A DNA stretch of 64,000 nucleotides from Oxyruncus cristatus (Eukaryota; Chordata; Aves; Passeriformes; Cotingidae), in the NCBI GenBank assembly GCA_013399855.1, contig VXAY01002893.1, positions 551,001 to 615,000 of the forward strand, given 5' to 3'. Shown piece after piece: positions 36,001 through 49,309 of this stretch. The notes under the pieces are model-generated. The model ran no database searches. It saw only the letters and a list, made by a program, of their open reading frames with translations, and was not told where the DNA came from. The translations under genes were made by a program, and so were the position numbers. The first letter of the stretch is position 1. The number at the start of each line of letters is the position of its first letter.

Positions 36001-39000
36001 TATTGATTTATAGTGGAAAACCTACGTGGCATGCATGTTTAGTGTAATAAAGGTATGCACTTGGTACTGCACATGGTTATCTAAAAATCTTATTCATAAA
36101 AAGAACATTGTGATTGTGACTTCATGCAAATGGAGATGTTTGTACAAAAGACACAATAAAAAGAGGTGAAACAACGGCTTTTATTAAAACTGTTACAAAA
36201 AATCTGCCATTTAAGATGCAAAAGAAAAGGAAACAGAAAAACAGAAGGGGGAAAAAAAAGTGTTACAGGGACAAATTTGCAGACATCCACTTTGTATCCC
36301 GATCTCCTGTTGCTGTTGTTGTAAGTGTTGCAATTCAGCAGCAAGTCATCAACTCAGAATTCCCCTGGGAGAGAATGGCTCCTGTTGCTCCACTCAGTCT
36401 CAGCAGAAAGCAGGTTTGTGTGCATACTGAAAAGCACCGCTACAGTGTACAGTCTGGGATCTACTCAGAGATACTGCTGAACCAGACCTAAAATAAACAT
36501 ATACACAGGTGAGATTAAAGCTGAAGTGTGAATTTGTGCATGTCATACGATGCTGAAGACTATGCAAAAGCAATACAGTTGGAGGGGACCAAGAGTAGAC
36601 AAAATTCCTAAATTGCCATGAGCTACACAGACCGCTGTGTGAAACATTCCAATGTATTTTCATTAAAGTAATTTAAATCTACTTTGCTGCCTGTTGTCCC
36701 AGTAACAAGCATTTCATTGAATGTTTTTGTCTAACAGAATTCTTTCTATTAATTTCCTTTTGATTACTGATATCACCAAGAATTTCAAAATCAATGCCTG
36801 AAAATTCAGATCCAAGTCATAAGTAACTGAAAAAAAGTGATAAATGAAATAGGGAGCTGTGAAGTCAGAAAGCCTTACTAAGAAGAAGTAAAACCCCACT
36901 TAACAGATTGGCAGTTTGGTAGTGATAGGCAATACACTGATGTCATAACAGCACTGCACTTGAAACTGAATGCAACATCAATTGGGTTAGGTCTTGCTGT
37001 ACTACACTGCACCCAGACACACCTCTGCTCTGCTCACCTCCCCACTGTGCCCCCTGCCTGCCTCAGACCCTTACTCATTACAGTTTTGAATAAAAACTGC
37101 CCTGGGACAGATTTGGATCAGAGACAATGTGGCTCTGACAGAAACTATAAATAATTTATTCCTATTTTTTGTTCCTGGTCTTGGGGTTTAAGAGTTTTTC
37201 TCATTCATATCTTGACTAGTAGATTTGTCATTTAAGATGACATTCTGTGTTTTATAATTACCTCTGAATGACTATATTAGAATGAAAGGCTTTCAGAAGG
37301 AGCTTCTAATAACTGTAATGAAAGACCTACAAAATGTTCATCCAAGCTGAAAATGTCCTTTGCTGAAAAAGGTTGGCAAAACCCTTGCCTCCTTCATGCT
37401 TCCTGCACCGAGATGATGCCAGTGAGAGGTGAGTGCTTCCTCTGAAAGACGGCTATTCCCAGGTGCATGACACAAAGAGTTCTCTTTATCTCAAAACTGC
37501 TATGTGTAAGGTAGGGGAGAAAGTAAAATTAGAATGCAAATCTATGGCTTCCAATGTCTGGCAGAGGGGTGGTAGTACTTCTCCTCTTGCATAATAACAG
37601 CTTTAAAATTTGTTAATGCAATATGACTTGCTTTTCTAGCATTTGTGCTTATTTTATAGATGTGGCCACTGAATGTGACTGAGTTTGAAAATCATTAGTC
37701 TTTTAATGAAAAAAAAAAAAAACTTATCAGAAGGAAATTAAACACCACATTGAAGAGCAGAAGACAGTCACAAGACATCCACAATTTTGTGAGAATGGCA
37801 TGCTGATAGTAAGAGCACGTAATTTTATGTCTACCTCAGGTGGAGTCTTGCCTAGTGCCAGGAACAGTAACATTGGATTAGACTGACATCATCTCTGGTC
37901 CAGAGTAAAAGTACCTTTATTTTTCCTTAGATTATTAGTAATATTTTCTTGAAGAGTTGATTATAGATGTTTGCCACTGACATCTCTGATTTCAGATTAT
38001 CCCACTATTCATTCCTCTAGGACTAAGACAACAGGTAAGGATTACAGGTGTCAATGCCTGGATGACAGAAATCTCTTCAGGCCTCCAAAGTTATCAGGTT
38101 CTCACATGCAAAAGCAGGTTATTACATTATGTATTTTTAGTCTCTTATAAACTCCCTCACTTTTCCTCCTGTTTTGTACATTATGGATGCTTTATGTGAG
38201 AGAACTTAATATGTTATGTTGGAACCAATGATTGTTTTTGAAAACATTTTGGAAATCTGCTGCCACTAAAACTTTATGGGAGGTTAAAGGTTTGGGTGTG
38301 AGAAAGGTCTGGTGAGGAAAAGTAAACAAATATTGAAATTGCGCAATGCAAAGTTAGCATGGTTCTGTTCAGGCAGAGATATGGTGACAGAAAGGTATTG
38401 TCTTTTTTAACAAAAGATGACCTTCACTGGAAAGATTTGTCAGTAACCCACCTCTTGCAAGTCTTCTTCGCTTCTCCACTGCCTTATTCTGCTCCTCTTG
38501 TGCCAAAACGTTTGATTTTAAAGTTTAGGAACTTGCAGACGCTATTATGTAATAATTTGTAGGAAGAAGTTCAGCAGTAATAGTGTCAGATTGCTACTTT
38601 TGGCTGTCCTTACTGGTCATGAAGTGATCATCTTTTACTGACATTTCCTAATCTGGCACCGAGATAAACGGAGCTAAGGGGAACAATATCTCTGTTTGTC
38701 TTATGACTTCATTTCATTATCATAACACACAACCTCATAATATTTAAATATTGTCCATTGTCGCAGATAAGACTATTAGCTCACCTCAATATTTGCAGTG
38801 TTCAGGTTATTTTTCCTATGTGCCAATGGAAATACAAGGCAAGGTATATGCAGATAAAGCCAAGCAAACATTTCAATCCATAATCTTCATTAAAATTGGC
38901 AGCATTTACAACATCATTTTTGTCCTGTGCTCTAAAAACCCAGCACAAAACTTCAATATTTAGTTTTGGAAATTATCAGAAAGCCCATAATTATAAATCC

Positions 39001-41039
39001 TTCTTTCTCAAAGGAAATGATAGCTGATTTGGAAATAATGGGTCAGATGGTGAACACAAACCTCTTTTTCCCCATGTGGAGTTTCATTGCCTCTTTTGTG
39101 TGCATGTGATTTTTAAAAACTGAACTCAAGTGCAACAATGGTTTTTTTGATGACAATGCATTTTTAACACTGTATTATGCATTTTGATTTAGGTATTCAA
39201 ACTATCTGTTTGCTGAAATATTTTATCTATAACATACATGAATTCTCTGAAGTGTAGTCAGCAACTCATTTAGTAGCTTTGTGTGTGATTAACAAATAAC
39301 AACAGAAAATGAAAAGATGGGGAAGCAAAAAAAAATTTTGCAGTTTCTCGAAGAGAAGAAAGTGACTCTTCAAGGTGGTTTTTATTCCACAGTTCTCAGG
39401 ATTAAAACATCTGTTCTGTTCTGGATCACAGAAATACCCAGACTTTCCTGACCATTTTTGGGAAATGAGGCTTCATCAAATAGGACAGATTTTAAATCTG
39501 TCTTTTTCCATCTCTATTCCTCACTGGAACCAAGAACACATCTGTCTTGGATCAAGAAATCTTTTGTTAAAATCACCACAAATGCATCAAATGCTTCAGC
39601 TTTAACTGTAAGTCATATTAAAAATAAGAACTTAAAATAATTCTACCTGTTTCAATGTCTATGTTGCCCCTCCACGTCTAAGTATCCTTTAGGCTTCCAA
39701 ATATATGTATAAAATAAAATGTGCACAGCTCTGAACAAGTATATTCAGTGAGGAGTATTTGACCTTTATGTAAACTCGAAAAGTTTAGCCTATAAACAAC
39801 ACTGCAGTGATCTCAGCATTAGGAAGTATCTTCTATCCATTATCCATTGGGAGATTATGTTGGTGACACTGTGAAAGTGAAATGTTCATCTAAAATAAAG
39901 AGTATCATGGTTTTTAAGTGGTTGCATGTAATTTTTTTTTTCCAAAACCCCAACATTATCAGTGAAGAGACATGAGGAGAAGCTTTTATGAGATCCATGT
40001 ATGTACATGCATGAATTTCATGTATATATAGACATAAACACGCACACACATAGAGTGCAATTGCAAATCACACTGTCACACACACAGTATTTGTGAAGTC
40101 TGAAATAAATGTTTTGAAATCAGGTAAACACTCCACTGTATCTGAAAAATGTTTGAATGAACAACAGTTGAACCATAAGGCACCTGACTATCAATACTAG
40201 CAAAAAAATTTAATTCAACTCTTGTAATTTTGTGCAAGTGCCAGGGGGGTTTGGGAGGTTGCTTTTCCTTGTTAGCGTGTTTTAATCAATTCAACAGTTC
40301 TAAGTAGATTATTTGAATGCAGATACTACTACAAGTAGCATATAAGAAAATTAGATACAATCCAGATAAGTGTAAATCCACTTTCATAAAACTAATACAA
40401 CCTTCTGTCATTCCCACAATAAAAAACAGTGTGGTTAATCATGTGAAAATATTGGTGCTTTCTCCTAGGAAGTGTGACAAGAACCTTGATTGCATAGAAA
40501 TTGGATGGGGAAAAATGCCATTTCTTCAGTGTCAGACTAACTGCTTCTGCAAGAAATATTGGATGCAGAGTACGGTTTTGTGTTTGCTGTAGGGATGTTT
40601 TTCCCATAGTTCATTTTTTTTTCGGTTGAGGAAGAAATTTAACTATGCAAACATTAAACATAGTTTTTGGTCTGTCTTTATCTCTCTGATTCCACTATGT
40701 TGCCTTCCATTCTAATAACTATGCACTAATACGCAGGACAGATTTTTAGAAAATACAACTGAGAGTCAATTTAAGACAGATAACTGTTTCAGACAATATC
40801 TATCATGACTCTATGTAGAACTGCTTTGAAATTTTCCTTCAGATCTACAGTTAAGGTCAAGCTCAGTTCAGAACACTATAGTTTTGGGGTTTTTTATATC
40901 AGAAAATATACAACAACGTTGCACAATCTAAGACCTCCAGGTCTGCAAATGGCTCCTCTGATAAGCAGCCAGAATTGTTTGCAAATCCTTGCCGTTGGTT
41001 TCAGAAACTGGTAGAAGACACAACACACTGAGGCTGTAA

Positions 41040-41700
41040 GGGCTAATTCTCAAGCCAGAAGACCAAAGGAATATAGGGAATGACTAGTTAGAGAAAGACA
41101 CTTGTAGGGGGTTTTATGCTTTGTCTATCTGAAGGACTGGAAGCTAGAGAAAGTAAAATGAATGGTGGGAGAGTCTGGTTGGAATCAAATGCCCAGAGAC
41201 AGACAGCAAATGACTAATGAGGTTAGTACTGGATCCTGGGAAGACCAGGACTAGCTAGAATATAGGAGAAAGGACTAATGAAACAATGAGATGGGAAAAT
41301 AGAGATGTATGGCATGTAAAATTGATGAAAAGTTAAAGTATGTGGAGAAATAAAATAGCCAGAGAAATGGACTAAGCCTAGAAATTCAGGAAGAAGGGTG
41401 AGAAAAATATGGATTGGAACAAAGTGAGGCCAATTTCAGCAGACGGAAAGCAAAGGAATGTGGAACGTGAGAGAGGTTATGGGGACAAACTTGAAATGAT
41501 TTACCGAAGAGACTGAATAAAAAGCTAATTGCAAGTGGAATGGTTGGGGGGACTGGAATGGGAGCCCAAAACAACAGAAATAGAAATTTCTGGGCAAATG
41601 TGTTTGATTGGTCATGAGAAGCTTGTGAGAGCGTGCGCATGCAACAGTGACGTGAGCTGGCAGGCCTTGAAGGGGAAAAAAAAAAGAAACAGAACTGAAA
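41040..41700. repeat. Purine-rich tract, about 660 bp
   Basis: The plus strand is biased to A and G (many GGAGAAAG, GGAAG, GAGAAA stretches) for about 660 bp, with an A-run at 41,680-41,690. The minus-strand ORFs of 89 and 121 codons here are Phe/Ser/Pro-rich products of that bias. Confidence 0.5.
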
Positions 41701-42387
41701 AACATGGCACCAAACCAAAGTGGAGTCCACTGCTGGGAGTGATTCCGTCATCTGTTTATCAGCTACTCATTGTGAAATCTGTCAGATGTCCTGTAATGGA
41801 TCAATATAGGACCATACAGAGGATAACAACTTACTCCCTTACCTAATAGGTTAGAACAGGTGTCAAAAACATGCATTGGTGAACTAGCATTTCAATTCAA
41901 AATTGCAAATGGAATATTCAGATGGGAATGAAAATAATTTTATTTTTTAAACTAACTAATATATTAGAAAGGGGTTTTTTCTTGTTAATTTTAATGTAAA
42001 TTTAAGTTAAAAAATTGGGAATGGTGCAAATTTCAGCATGTAAAATTAAAAGAATGTCATAATGCATTACATTGCTGTGCAAGCTCAACCAAATTTCTTT
42101 CTAGGATGTTTTTTCTTTCCAAGAGTGGATGCATCAGATTCTTTCTCCTTTATACATAAAGTTATCTCTGTGGATGATCTGAGTATAAATGCACTATTAC
42201 CAAACTGGGAAGCAGAATATCAATCTCAGCAGAAAATTCATGTATACAAAACCAAACGTAATAGTGGGCAAGGAATGAGAGTCATTGAAAATATTTTCAT
42301 GGTCTTTGCCTTCCTATTTCAAGAGACAGTCATCTGTCCCCCTATTAACTGAGTCCACCAATTAAACTGTTGTTCTGTTTCCTGTAG

Positions 42388-42483
42388 TACCTTTCAATTT
42401 CTATTTTGGCTTGTGAGAAGGACAACTGGGATGGTGGGTATGCAAAAAGATGGTCTTTGGGAAAACTCAGAAAGACCGGAAAG
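42388..42483 (+). other. Candidate 96-nt exon with near-consensus splice sites (best in window)
   Basis: The 3' splice site is TGTTCTGTTTCCTGTAG|TA, with an unbroken pyrimidine-rich run. The 5' splice site is CCGGAAAG|GTAAGTG, matching the consensus at every key position. The exon is exactly 32 codons long, so skipping it would keep frame. Two of three frames are open throughout: phase 0 includes ACEKDNWDGGYAKRW, and phase 1 includes RRTTGMVGMQKDGLWENSE; the third has a TGA. I do not recognise either peptide. A plus-strand ORF (42062-42352) ends just upstream but seems unrelated. It could be a coding exon of an unidentified gene or a lncRNA exon. Confidence 0.42.
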
Positions 42484-43692
42484 GTAAGTGTCCAGGAAGT
42501 CAAGGCAGCTGGAATATCCAGACCTAACCAGCCTAAGGAAATGGGCAATATGGCCATTTACTGGCTTGGCAGCCTGTGAAGGATAGGAGAAACGGTCCGA
42601 GTAGGAAACACAGGTGTTCTGCCAACACATTGAACCTGTGAATGTGAGAGCTTTACAGAGTCAGATGGCATTAGAGGTGATACCTTGGTAGAAAGCTTGA
42701 TCATTTGGCTGTCATTTTTGGATTTGTCATTTATATTGAAAACTGTGATCAGCCACTGTGATTTGTTTCAATATTACGTTATTAGAGCTTTGTGGATGGT
42801 CCTGTCAGCTGAGATCTGCTAAAAGTGTGGCAAGGTCAGAGTGCTTGTAGTTTCTTAATAGTGTTGCAACAAGGCAGACTAAACCAAAATTTTGTTAGCC
42901 AGAATAAACAATTAGATTGATAGAAAAGTGAGGAAATAAGGTGAAGAAAGAAAAAATCAGGAAGGGTAATAATGGGAACTCAGTTTTAACAGGTGGCATT
43001 ATGTAAAGATTAGCTAAATCTCATTAACTCTTTTATTTTGCTAACCTGTTCCACTCAGGATACCTGATATAATAGGGAGAGAAAAGCTCAAATAAAGGTA
43101 TACCCAACCCTAAAATGATAGGCAGTGGTGGTCTGGAAAAAATATAAATGAAATTGACACTTCAACACTCCTTTGGTGATTCCCTGATTAACATTACCTA
43201 AACAGTAACAGTCCACTCTTATAAACACCTGTAAATCAAACACTTTTTGGAAATATTACTGTAAACATGCCTTCCAGAGGTATCTCAGTTTGTTCCAGCA
43301 CTGTATGGTGTTCTGACAAGGTGCCTGAAGGTGCTTTTATTGCAAGATGATAAATCTCAGCAATCTATTCTGCATGTTTTTGTCATCTCAGTCTTTTGCC
43401 AGTCTTGTAACAGGCCAAACCAGCCCTGAGATTGTGAGCTGGCATTTGTTTCTTTGGACTACTTAGCACACAGCCTTTTACACTTTCTATCTCTAGAAGG
43501 AGAATGAACTTTTTAAGTGTGTCAGCTGTAACGATTGATATGTGAGCAAGTGATCAAGGGCTGTCACAGTTCACTGAGCATCCTTCGTTCCTTCTTCAGA
43601 CTCATCTAAGTCATCTTCTTCCCTATCACTCCTCCATAATGTCCCAGTTCCACAGATATTTTTATTGACAGGCTGCCCTTTCCAGTACTTAC

Positions 43693-43744
43693 TTGAGGAA
43701 AACAAAACATGGTGAAACAAACAAATAAAACCTTATTGGAACTA
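43693..43744 (-). other. Candidate 52-nt exon on the minus strand
   Basis: Read on the minus strand, the acceptor is TTATTTCTTTCCCTCAG|TA and the donor CCTCAA|GTAAGTAC. One frame is open (SSNKVLFVCFTMFCFPQ). The sequence is T-rich and the peptide unknown, so a chance pair is likely. Confidence 0.2.
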
Positions 43745-46273
43745 CTGAGGGAAAGAAATAACTCACTTTCAGGTGGCTTTTGTTATGATAATTTATTTTC
43801 CATAAGATGGGACATCCAGTCTGGAGGTTCAAAATGAAGGACATACTATGTTTCTAATATTCTGAACAAATATGGCTAAATGATTAATCCTGAACAAACA
43901 CTGTCTAACATGAAACAGAAAAATACCCCATGTTTTCTTTCTCCATCCAGCCTTTCCAGCTGTGGTTTCTGTCTCTTAGCTATGGTGGTATGTTTCTGAG
44001 GTTTGTAACAGCCTCATCCTGCTCTGTCCACGAGCTGTTTCAAAAGAATGTTTTCTGCTTTAATGATTAGATTTTCCATTTCAGTGCTATCTGTCTGCTT
44101 GCGTACTTGTCCCTTCTGTGCTTGCCTTGTCAATGTAATTAAACATAACAAATGTCCATTACAGTATACATTGGATGAAAGTACACCCAGAAATACTGCC
44201 AGTTGCAATCCTCCATCTCATACCCCTATGGTTAACTCACAGACCTTTCAGCAACTGGTACAAGTGAATGTATCACTGCTTTCATCCACTATACTGTATC
44301 TAAATGTTTTATTTCCTTTGGCCAGCTTGGATGCTCTTTCTTCTTGCATGGATCTTGTTTTTCAATAATGAGTCCTTCCAGGTTCTGTTGCCTTTCTGTC
44401 TGACAGAGATCAGATGTCCGGAAACAGTCCTCAATAAAAGGCAGCGAGCAACTCATGGAAATGAATGAAGTGCAAACACAGAGGCACCCAGACAGTAGGG
44501 AGACTGAGATGACAAGAAGATGGGAAAAAGAAATGGTTACCTGTGTTGGACTGGGCAGGAATTTCTCTTTGCTGATTTACAACTTTGCTTGGATGATGAT
44601 TAGATTTTCATAGTGTGGTGCGATTTTACGTTTCCTTTTTAGAAGACAGAACTACCCTCAGTAACTTTTGAGGAGCTTCTTTGTATGCCTGTCCCTAGGC
44701 TGTCCATGAATATTATAGATTTCTCCCCATGGCAGAATAGCTGGCCTGAACTCTCCACACACAGAGAGGGGAAAACACAAAAAATATTCATCATCACTTG
44801 CTGCTGAGAGTTGCAATATTTTTGGATGTTGAAATGAGATTGTAATTTTTGTATCTGAGAGATGAGCTTACATTTAAACTCAATGAACAATTTCTGGGTT
44901 TTAATTCTCTTGCCCTAAGTGCTGCTTATCTGAAACAATCATGTTTAAGTGACGAAATAGAAAATAATTGATCAAGTATATCACTTTGTACAGACATATG
45001 GTATTCTGGTCTTGAAAACAATTGTAAAAAGACATCATTTCTTCTAACTAATGCTTTTATGTAGTTAAAAAAATAATACTGCTGACATGCAGAACGGAGA
45101 TCATGTGTTCTCCTTTAATGATTCTTGCGGACAATCTTGAGAAAAGATAGGACTGGGTATTTAATCTTCTTATTTCATGGTCTATCTGCTGATTTTACTG
45201 TATTCAGTTGTCGAAGAGAGTGCATCCTTCTGCTACAGAAGGCAGCAAAGTGCTACTCTGTGGAATTGTCCTGGGTAAGAGGGCTTTTCCTGTGAAAAGA
45301 CAATATGTCAGCTTCTGACCAGCTTGTACTGGTTAGTGTCTCTCTTCTGATATGAGTAACTTTTTTTCTGAGACAATTTTTTTGACAAAAATTGTACTGC
45401 AGGTTGCTTGTGAGAGAGAACTTCACACCTGCAAACAATTAGTTAGAGATCTGCCTAAATTTAACCCAAAGAACAATGACACTCCTTTAACTGTATAAAC
45501 CCTCATATATTCAACCACTAAAATAACATAAGGGAAGGGAGGGAGTAAGAGGTATCTTGAGTAAGTAAGGGGTTTATTCACGAAGGGGTAATCACTGTCC
45601 TTTTAGAGTACACACTTCCCTCCCTCCCTCCCTCTTTAGCAGGAATGATCTACAAGTGAGACTTGTAGGCAAAAAAGCTGAACCCTCTACCCTAGTCTTT
45701 CTGCACTACCATGTCATACTTTCACCAGGTTTTGCCAGATACCTTCTTCTACCAATACAGGTGTGGATATTAAGAGGTAATTCACACTTTTGAGCCAATG
45801 TTCTTTTGTCTAGGGTCTAAGAATTCATGTGGCCTTTCTTCTCAGGCCTAACTGATCATGGATTCTCCTTTCCACTTTTCTTACAAGCTCTGACTCTAAA
45901 AACTAAATTCAGGTTTGGGGTAGACAGTGTCAGTCAGATTAGGCATAGTCCCTAGTACAGCATGGCTTCATGTTTCTGCGAGCAGATCTGAGTTTGCTTT
46001 GGCTCTATTTACAACAGCTTGAAAGCTCCGGTGTCTGGGAGGAATTGAGAACACTGTCCATGCTTTTGGCATAATATGCTTACCCCTAAGTGGTGAACTG
46101 TGTGGGAAGTGGATATATCAAAGTTGTGAGTGCCCTCTGCATTGGACAATGTTCATTGAGAAGGTATGTGCTCTGTGCTGGCCCTGCTGTGAATCTGGGG
46201 CGTCTGAAGGCAAAGTGTGTGTGAGTGAATCTGCCCCAGAGACTGCAGTTTTACAGTTTAACTAAGCTTCAAC

Positions 46274-46315
46274 TTGATTTCTTAAATTTCAGCCTTGATG
46301 TCTTAAATTTCAGTT
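46274..46315. repeat. Two-copy tandem duplication, 21-bp unit
   Basis: ttgatttcttaaatttcag plus cc is followed directly by ttgatgtcttaaatttcag plus tt. The units share 18 of 21 bases. Confidence 0.75.
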
Positions 46316-46607
46316 TGCTTTTGAATTAGTGATTTCCAATAAGCTATTTTTAGACACGATTTTTCCCTTGCACTGTTGCATGAAAACCTCCTTCATCCTA
46401 TGCAGGAGAGTTGCAAAGATCACCAGCTAATGATATGTAAGCAAGTAATTTAATCAATTAAAGAATCTATTTCCCTTTTGTGTCTAGAAAGGTCCTGCAA
46501 GGATAACAACTCAGGGGGAAGAGTGCAGGGCAGGGAGAGATTTCCTGGTGAGCTTTGTATTTACCTCCTGGGGAAAATAGTACTTTAAAATAATTTAAAG
46601 CAGCAAA

Positions 46608-46773
46608 CTAAGCCAGTAAATTTAAGCAAACCAGCAAGCCTTTTTCATCAGCAACATTTGCATCATGAATCATAGTCTGTGTCACAAGCCAGGAGAGAAC
46701 ATCATACTGCTGCATATTGTTTGCTGCCTCTGTCTTGCCCAGTATTGATTCTATTATGCTTTGTGCCCATGTT
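46608..46773 (-). other. Terminal-exon-like ORF on the minus strand, 54 sense codons and a stop
   Basis: A good acceptor on the minus strand (ccaacattttattttaacag, AG at plus-strand 46774-46775) opens into a frame that runs TWAQSIIESILGKTEAANNM, then QQYDVLSWLVTQTMIHDANV, and ends at a TAG at 46608-46610. The residue mix (few Phe or Lys runs, balanced charge) is more protein-like than its AT-rich surroundings would give. I do not recognise the family. No AATAAA lies shortly after the stop. It may be a last exon, a decayed exon or chance. Confidence 0.25.
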
Positions 46774-49309
46774 CTGTTAAAATAAAATGTTGGACACAAA
46801 CAAATATGTCTTATTAAAATAATTTTTTTAAAAATTAAGTGAATAGCAAAGTTTATTTCCATTAAAAAAATTGTGTTAATGAATAAAAGGAAAGCAATTC
46901 ACATCTTGACATAGGTTGGAGTATTTAGCAAACCAATTTCCAATAATATGTAGAAGTGCCTTGCACTTTCCATTTTAACAAAATCCTTCAATATCTAGGA
47001 CATTAAAACTGAATGCTTTTGTTGAAGATATCATTTAAATTCAGAAGGGTTTGTGTGCATGTGCATTTAAATAGTTTTGATGCAATTTTCAACCAGCTCT
47101 GCTGATATTGTGAGGGATTTACTCTACCCCTCTGTTTCTGGTATTTTGAAGTAATTTCTTTCCTGTTTTCTGTAATTTGATTTTTCTCCATTTTTGTTCT
47201 CCTCGTCCCATCCATCTTTTTCCTCTGAGCTTATCTCGAGTCTTGGTTGAAGACCAGCATGAAAAGACATGATTATATTGGAATAAATTTGTCTGATTTT
47301 TATTATGATGACAGATGTAAAGCTTATTTGTCCTTTGGAGATCATGATTAAATGTCTTCTTGCTTTTGCATTGAGGAAACAGAGTCCAAAGTTGAACATC
47401 AATGTTGAATTTTTTCCTATGAGTCTCTTTTACTTGACAGGTTAAACTCATGAGTTCACAAATTATCAATATATGCTATAAATCTCTTCTATAAATCTTA
47501 TTTATTTTCAATTTTACTTTACAAAAATATGAAAATTAATTTAAAATTTAAACAGATTTCCATTTTAATTATAAAGTAGCTTTTTGATATTTCTCTATAA
47601 AAAAATAATTTTTCACACAACTAATTGTTACTGTGGTGTATGATGGATCGCCTTTTGGTATTTCTAACAACAAATGCATAAAGGCAAAACAAATATATTT
47701 TTGCAGGTTTTCTAACAACAAATAACCTCTACCTCATAATCTTTGCACAGACTAAAAGCTTCACATGTCAGCAGCTAACATGCTGGAATCAATCTAGAAG
47801 CAGAAAATACTAGATATACAGACTTATGCTGTGCTGGTTTTACCTCGAATCCAGAGGTTTTTTCTTTTCCCAGCAGCCCATGGTAGAGAGTTCAGTGCTG
47901 ATGAGGTGATGCGGAGTGTTGGTAGGTGCTACGAATAAACATAGCTAAAGAGATTTTGAAATGAAAGCTTCTCGTGGCTCCTCAGGCATGCCACATGGCC
48001 TGAGGGTGCACTTGCTCCTGCAGCAGTTTTTGAGCTGATAACAGAAATTTTCCCTGCTGTGCAGTCCTGAGAGAAGGTGAAAGAGGCAAATAGTTGTTTT
48101 TCTTATGCGCAAAAATTAAATTGTGTTTCTAAATTTTCCTCCTGTAACATTTAAACTACTTCAGCAGAATTTGAATAGCACCACATACACCTTTTCAGAC
48201 TGAGGCTATATAGGAAATTTTATAATGCATATAGCTCTTCTAATTAGTTACCATACTATCTCATAGCTTACAGGAGTGACAATCATGATGACAATAAAAC
48301 AGGAAATTCAGTTTTTCACGACATATAAAAAATACAGTCCTAGAAATGGCTTAAATGATTTATGTTTGTAATACTGAGATCACTAATACTCCTTGGAATT
48401 TAGAGACCTGTTATTTTATTGTATTAGATTATTTTTCATCATAGCCTTCCTGAATTTTGCAGGATGCAGGATGCTCTGAATAATTTTAGCCTTCTATCTG
48501 TACTATGAAGATAGTTCTGTTGATATAAATATTGATATTTATTAACACAAAAAGTAGTTTCAATAGTATGCACTCTGAGACACAACACAAGTCTTGATGC
48601 TTTTTGGAACATGAAGGTGGCATATGTTGAATACCCCTGTAAGAAATATTTTAATATATCTCTCTATGATTCATGAATATTTTGAGAGGAACACAACAAA
48701 GTTGTAATTCTAGCAGACTGTCCCAGAGGCTTGATGTGCCTCAGAGCTGGGCAGCCTTGGGTGTGTTACTGAAAGGGGATTATCAGCCTTTGGCAATTCA
48801 GGTCTCTGTCTGTCACCAACATTGTCATTGCTGTGATATCTGATACAGGTTGGGGGAATCAGTTGGTTAATCAGAAAACTTGGACTGAATACAAAGTTAT
48901 CTGAATATTTTGAAGATCCAAAAGCAGAAGGGTTGGAATGTAGCGTGTGCAGGTTAAAGCCACATTAGGTGTGTAACAGGTAACTGGCCAAAATAGTACA
49001 GCTGTCAATTTTCAAATTGTTCTACTTCCCACGATATGTGTTATGTGTGGGTATATTTGCATTTAAAACCAATTGTGTTATGGAATTCTCTCTTTCTTAT
49101 TTTTAGTTTAGTATTAGCAGAACTATAACATAAGAATTCTTTCCAAGGTGTATTCTGAAAAAGTGCCAGGGTATGGCCAGATGTTGACTCTGCATTGGGA
49201 CCACAGAGATCTTACACCAGGATTAATTTCTTGCAACATACCATTTCTGCATGGAAAAGATTGTGAAGCCTGTCCTCAACAGGCCATGAGATGCTTCTAG
49301 CAGGATAAT

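Larger units (their letters stand above)
31971..41039. other. AT-rich non-coding stretch
   Basis: No gene is recognisable over 9 kb. It holds a possible old LINE RT fragment at 32885-32985, the second N at 33009, a 13-bp tandem near 33,057 and an A-run near 37,710. Good isolated splice donors lie at 36,509 (ACACAG|GTGAGA) and 37,429 (GAGAG|GTGAGTG), but neither has a convincing paired acceptor. Confidence 0.5.

Noticed and set aside
36180..36508. Mixed-composition segment with a tttattaaaac signal and an ACACAG|GTGAGA donor, as possible 3' UTR or exon
   Set aside because: No acceptor, frame and poly(A) arrangement fits together on either strand.
41386..41751. Minus-strand ORF of 121 codons
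   Set aside because: It lies in a purine-rich tract and shows the Phe/Ser/Pro bias expected from composition alone.
45239..45274. 36-nt exon-like segment (ctgctacag acceptor, CTGG|GTAAGA donor)
   Set aside because: The pyrimidine tract is short and such small pairs are expected by chance in 64 kb.
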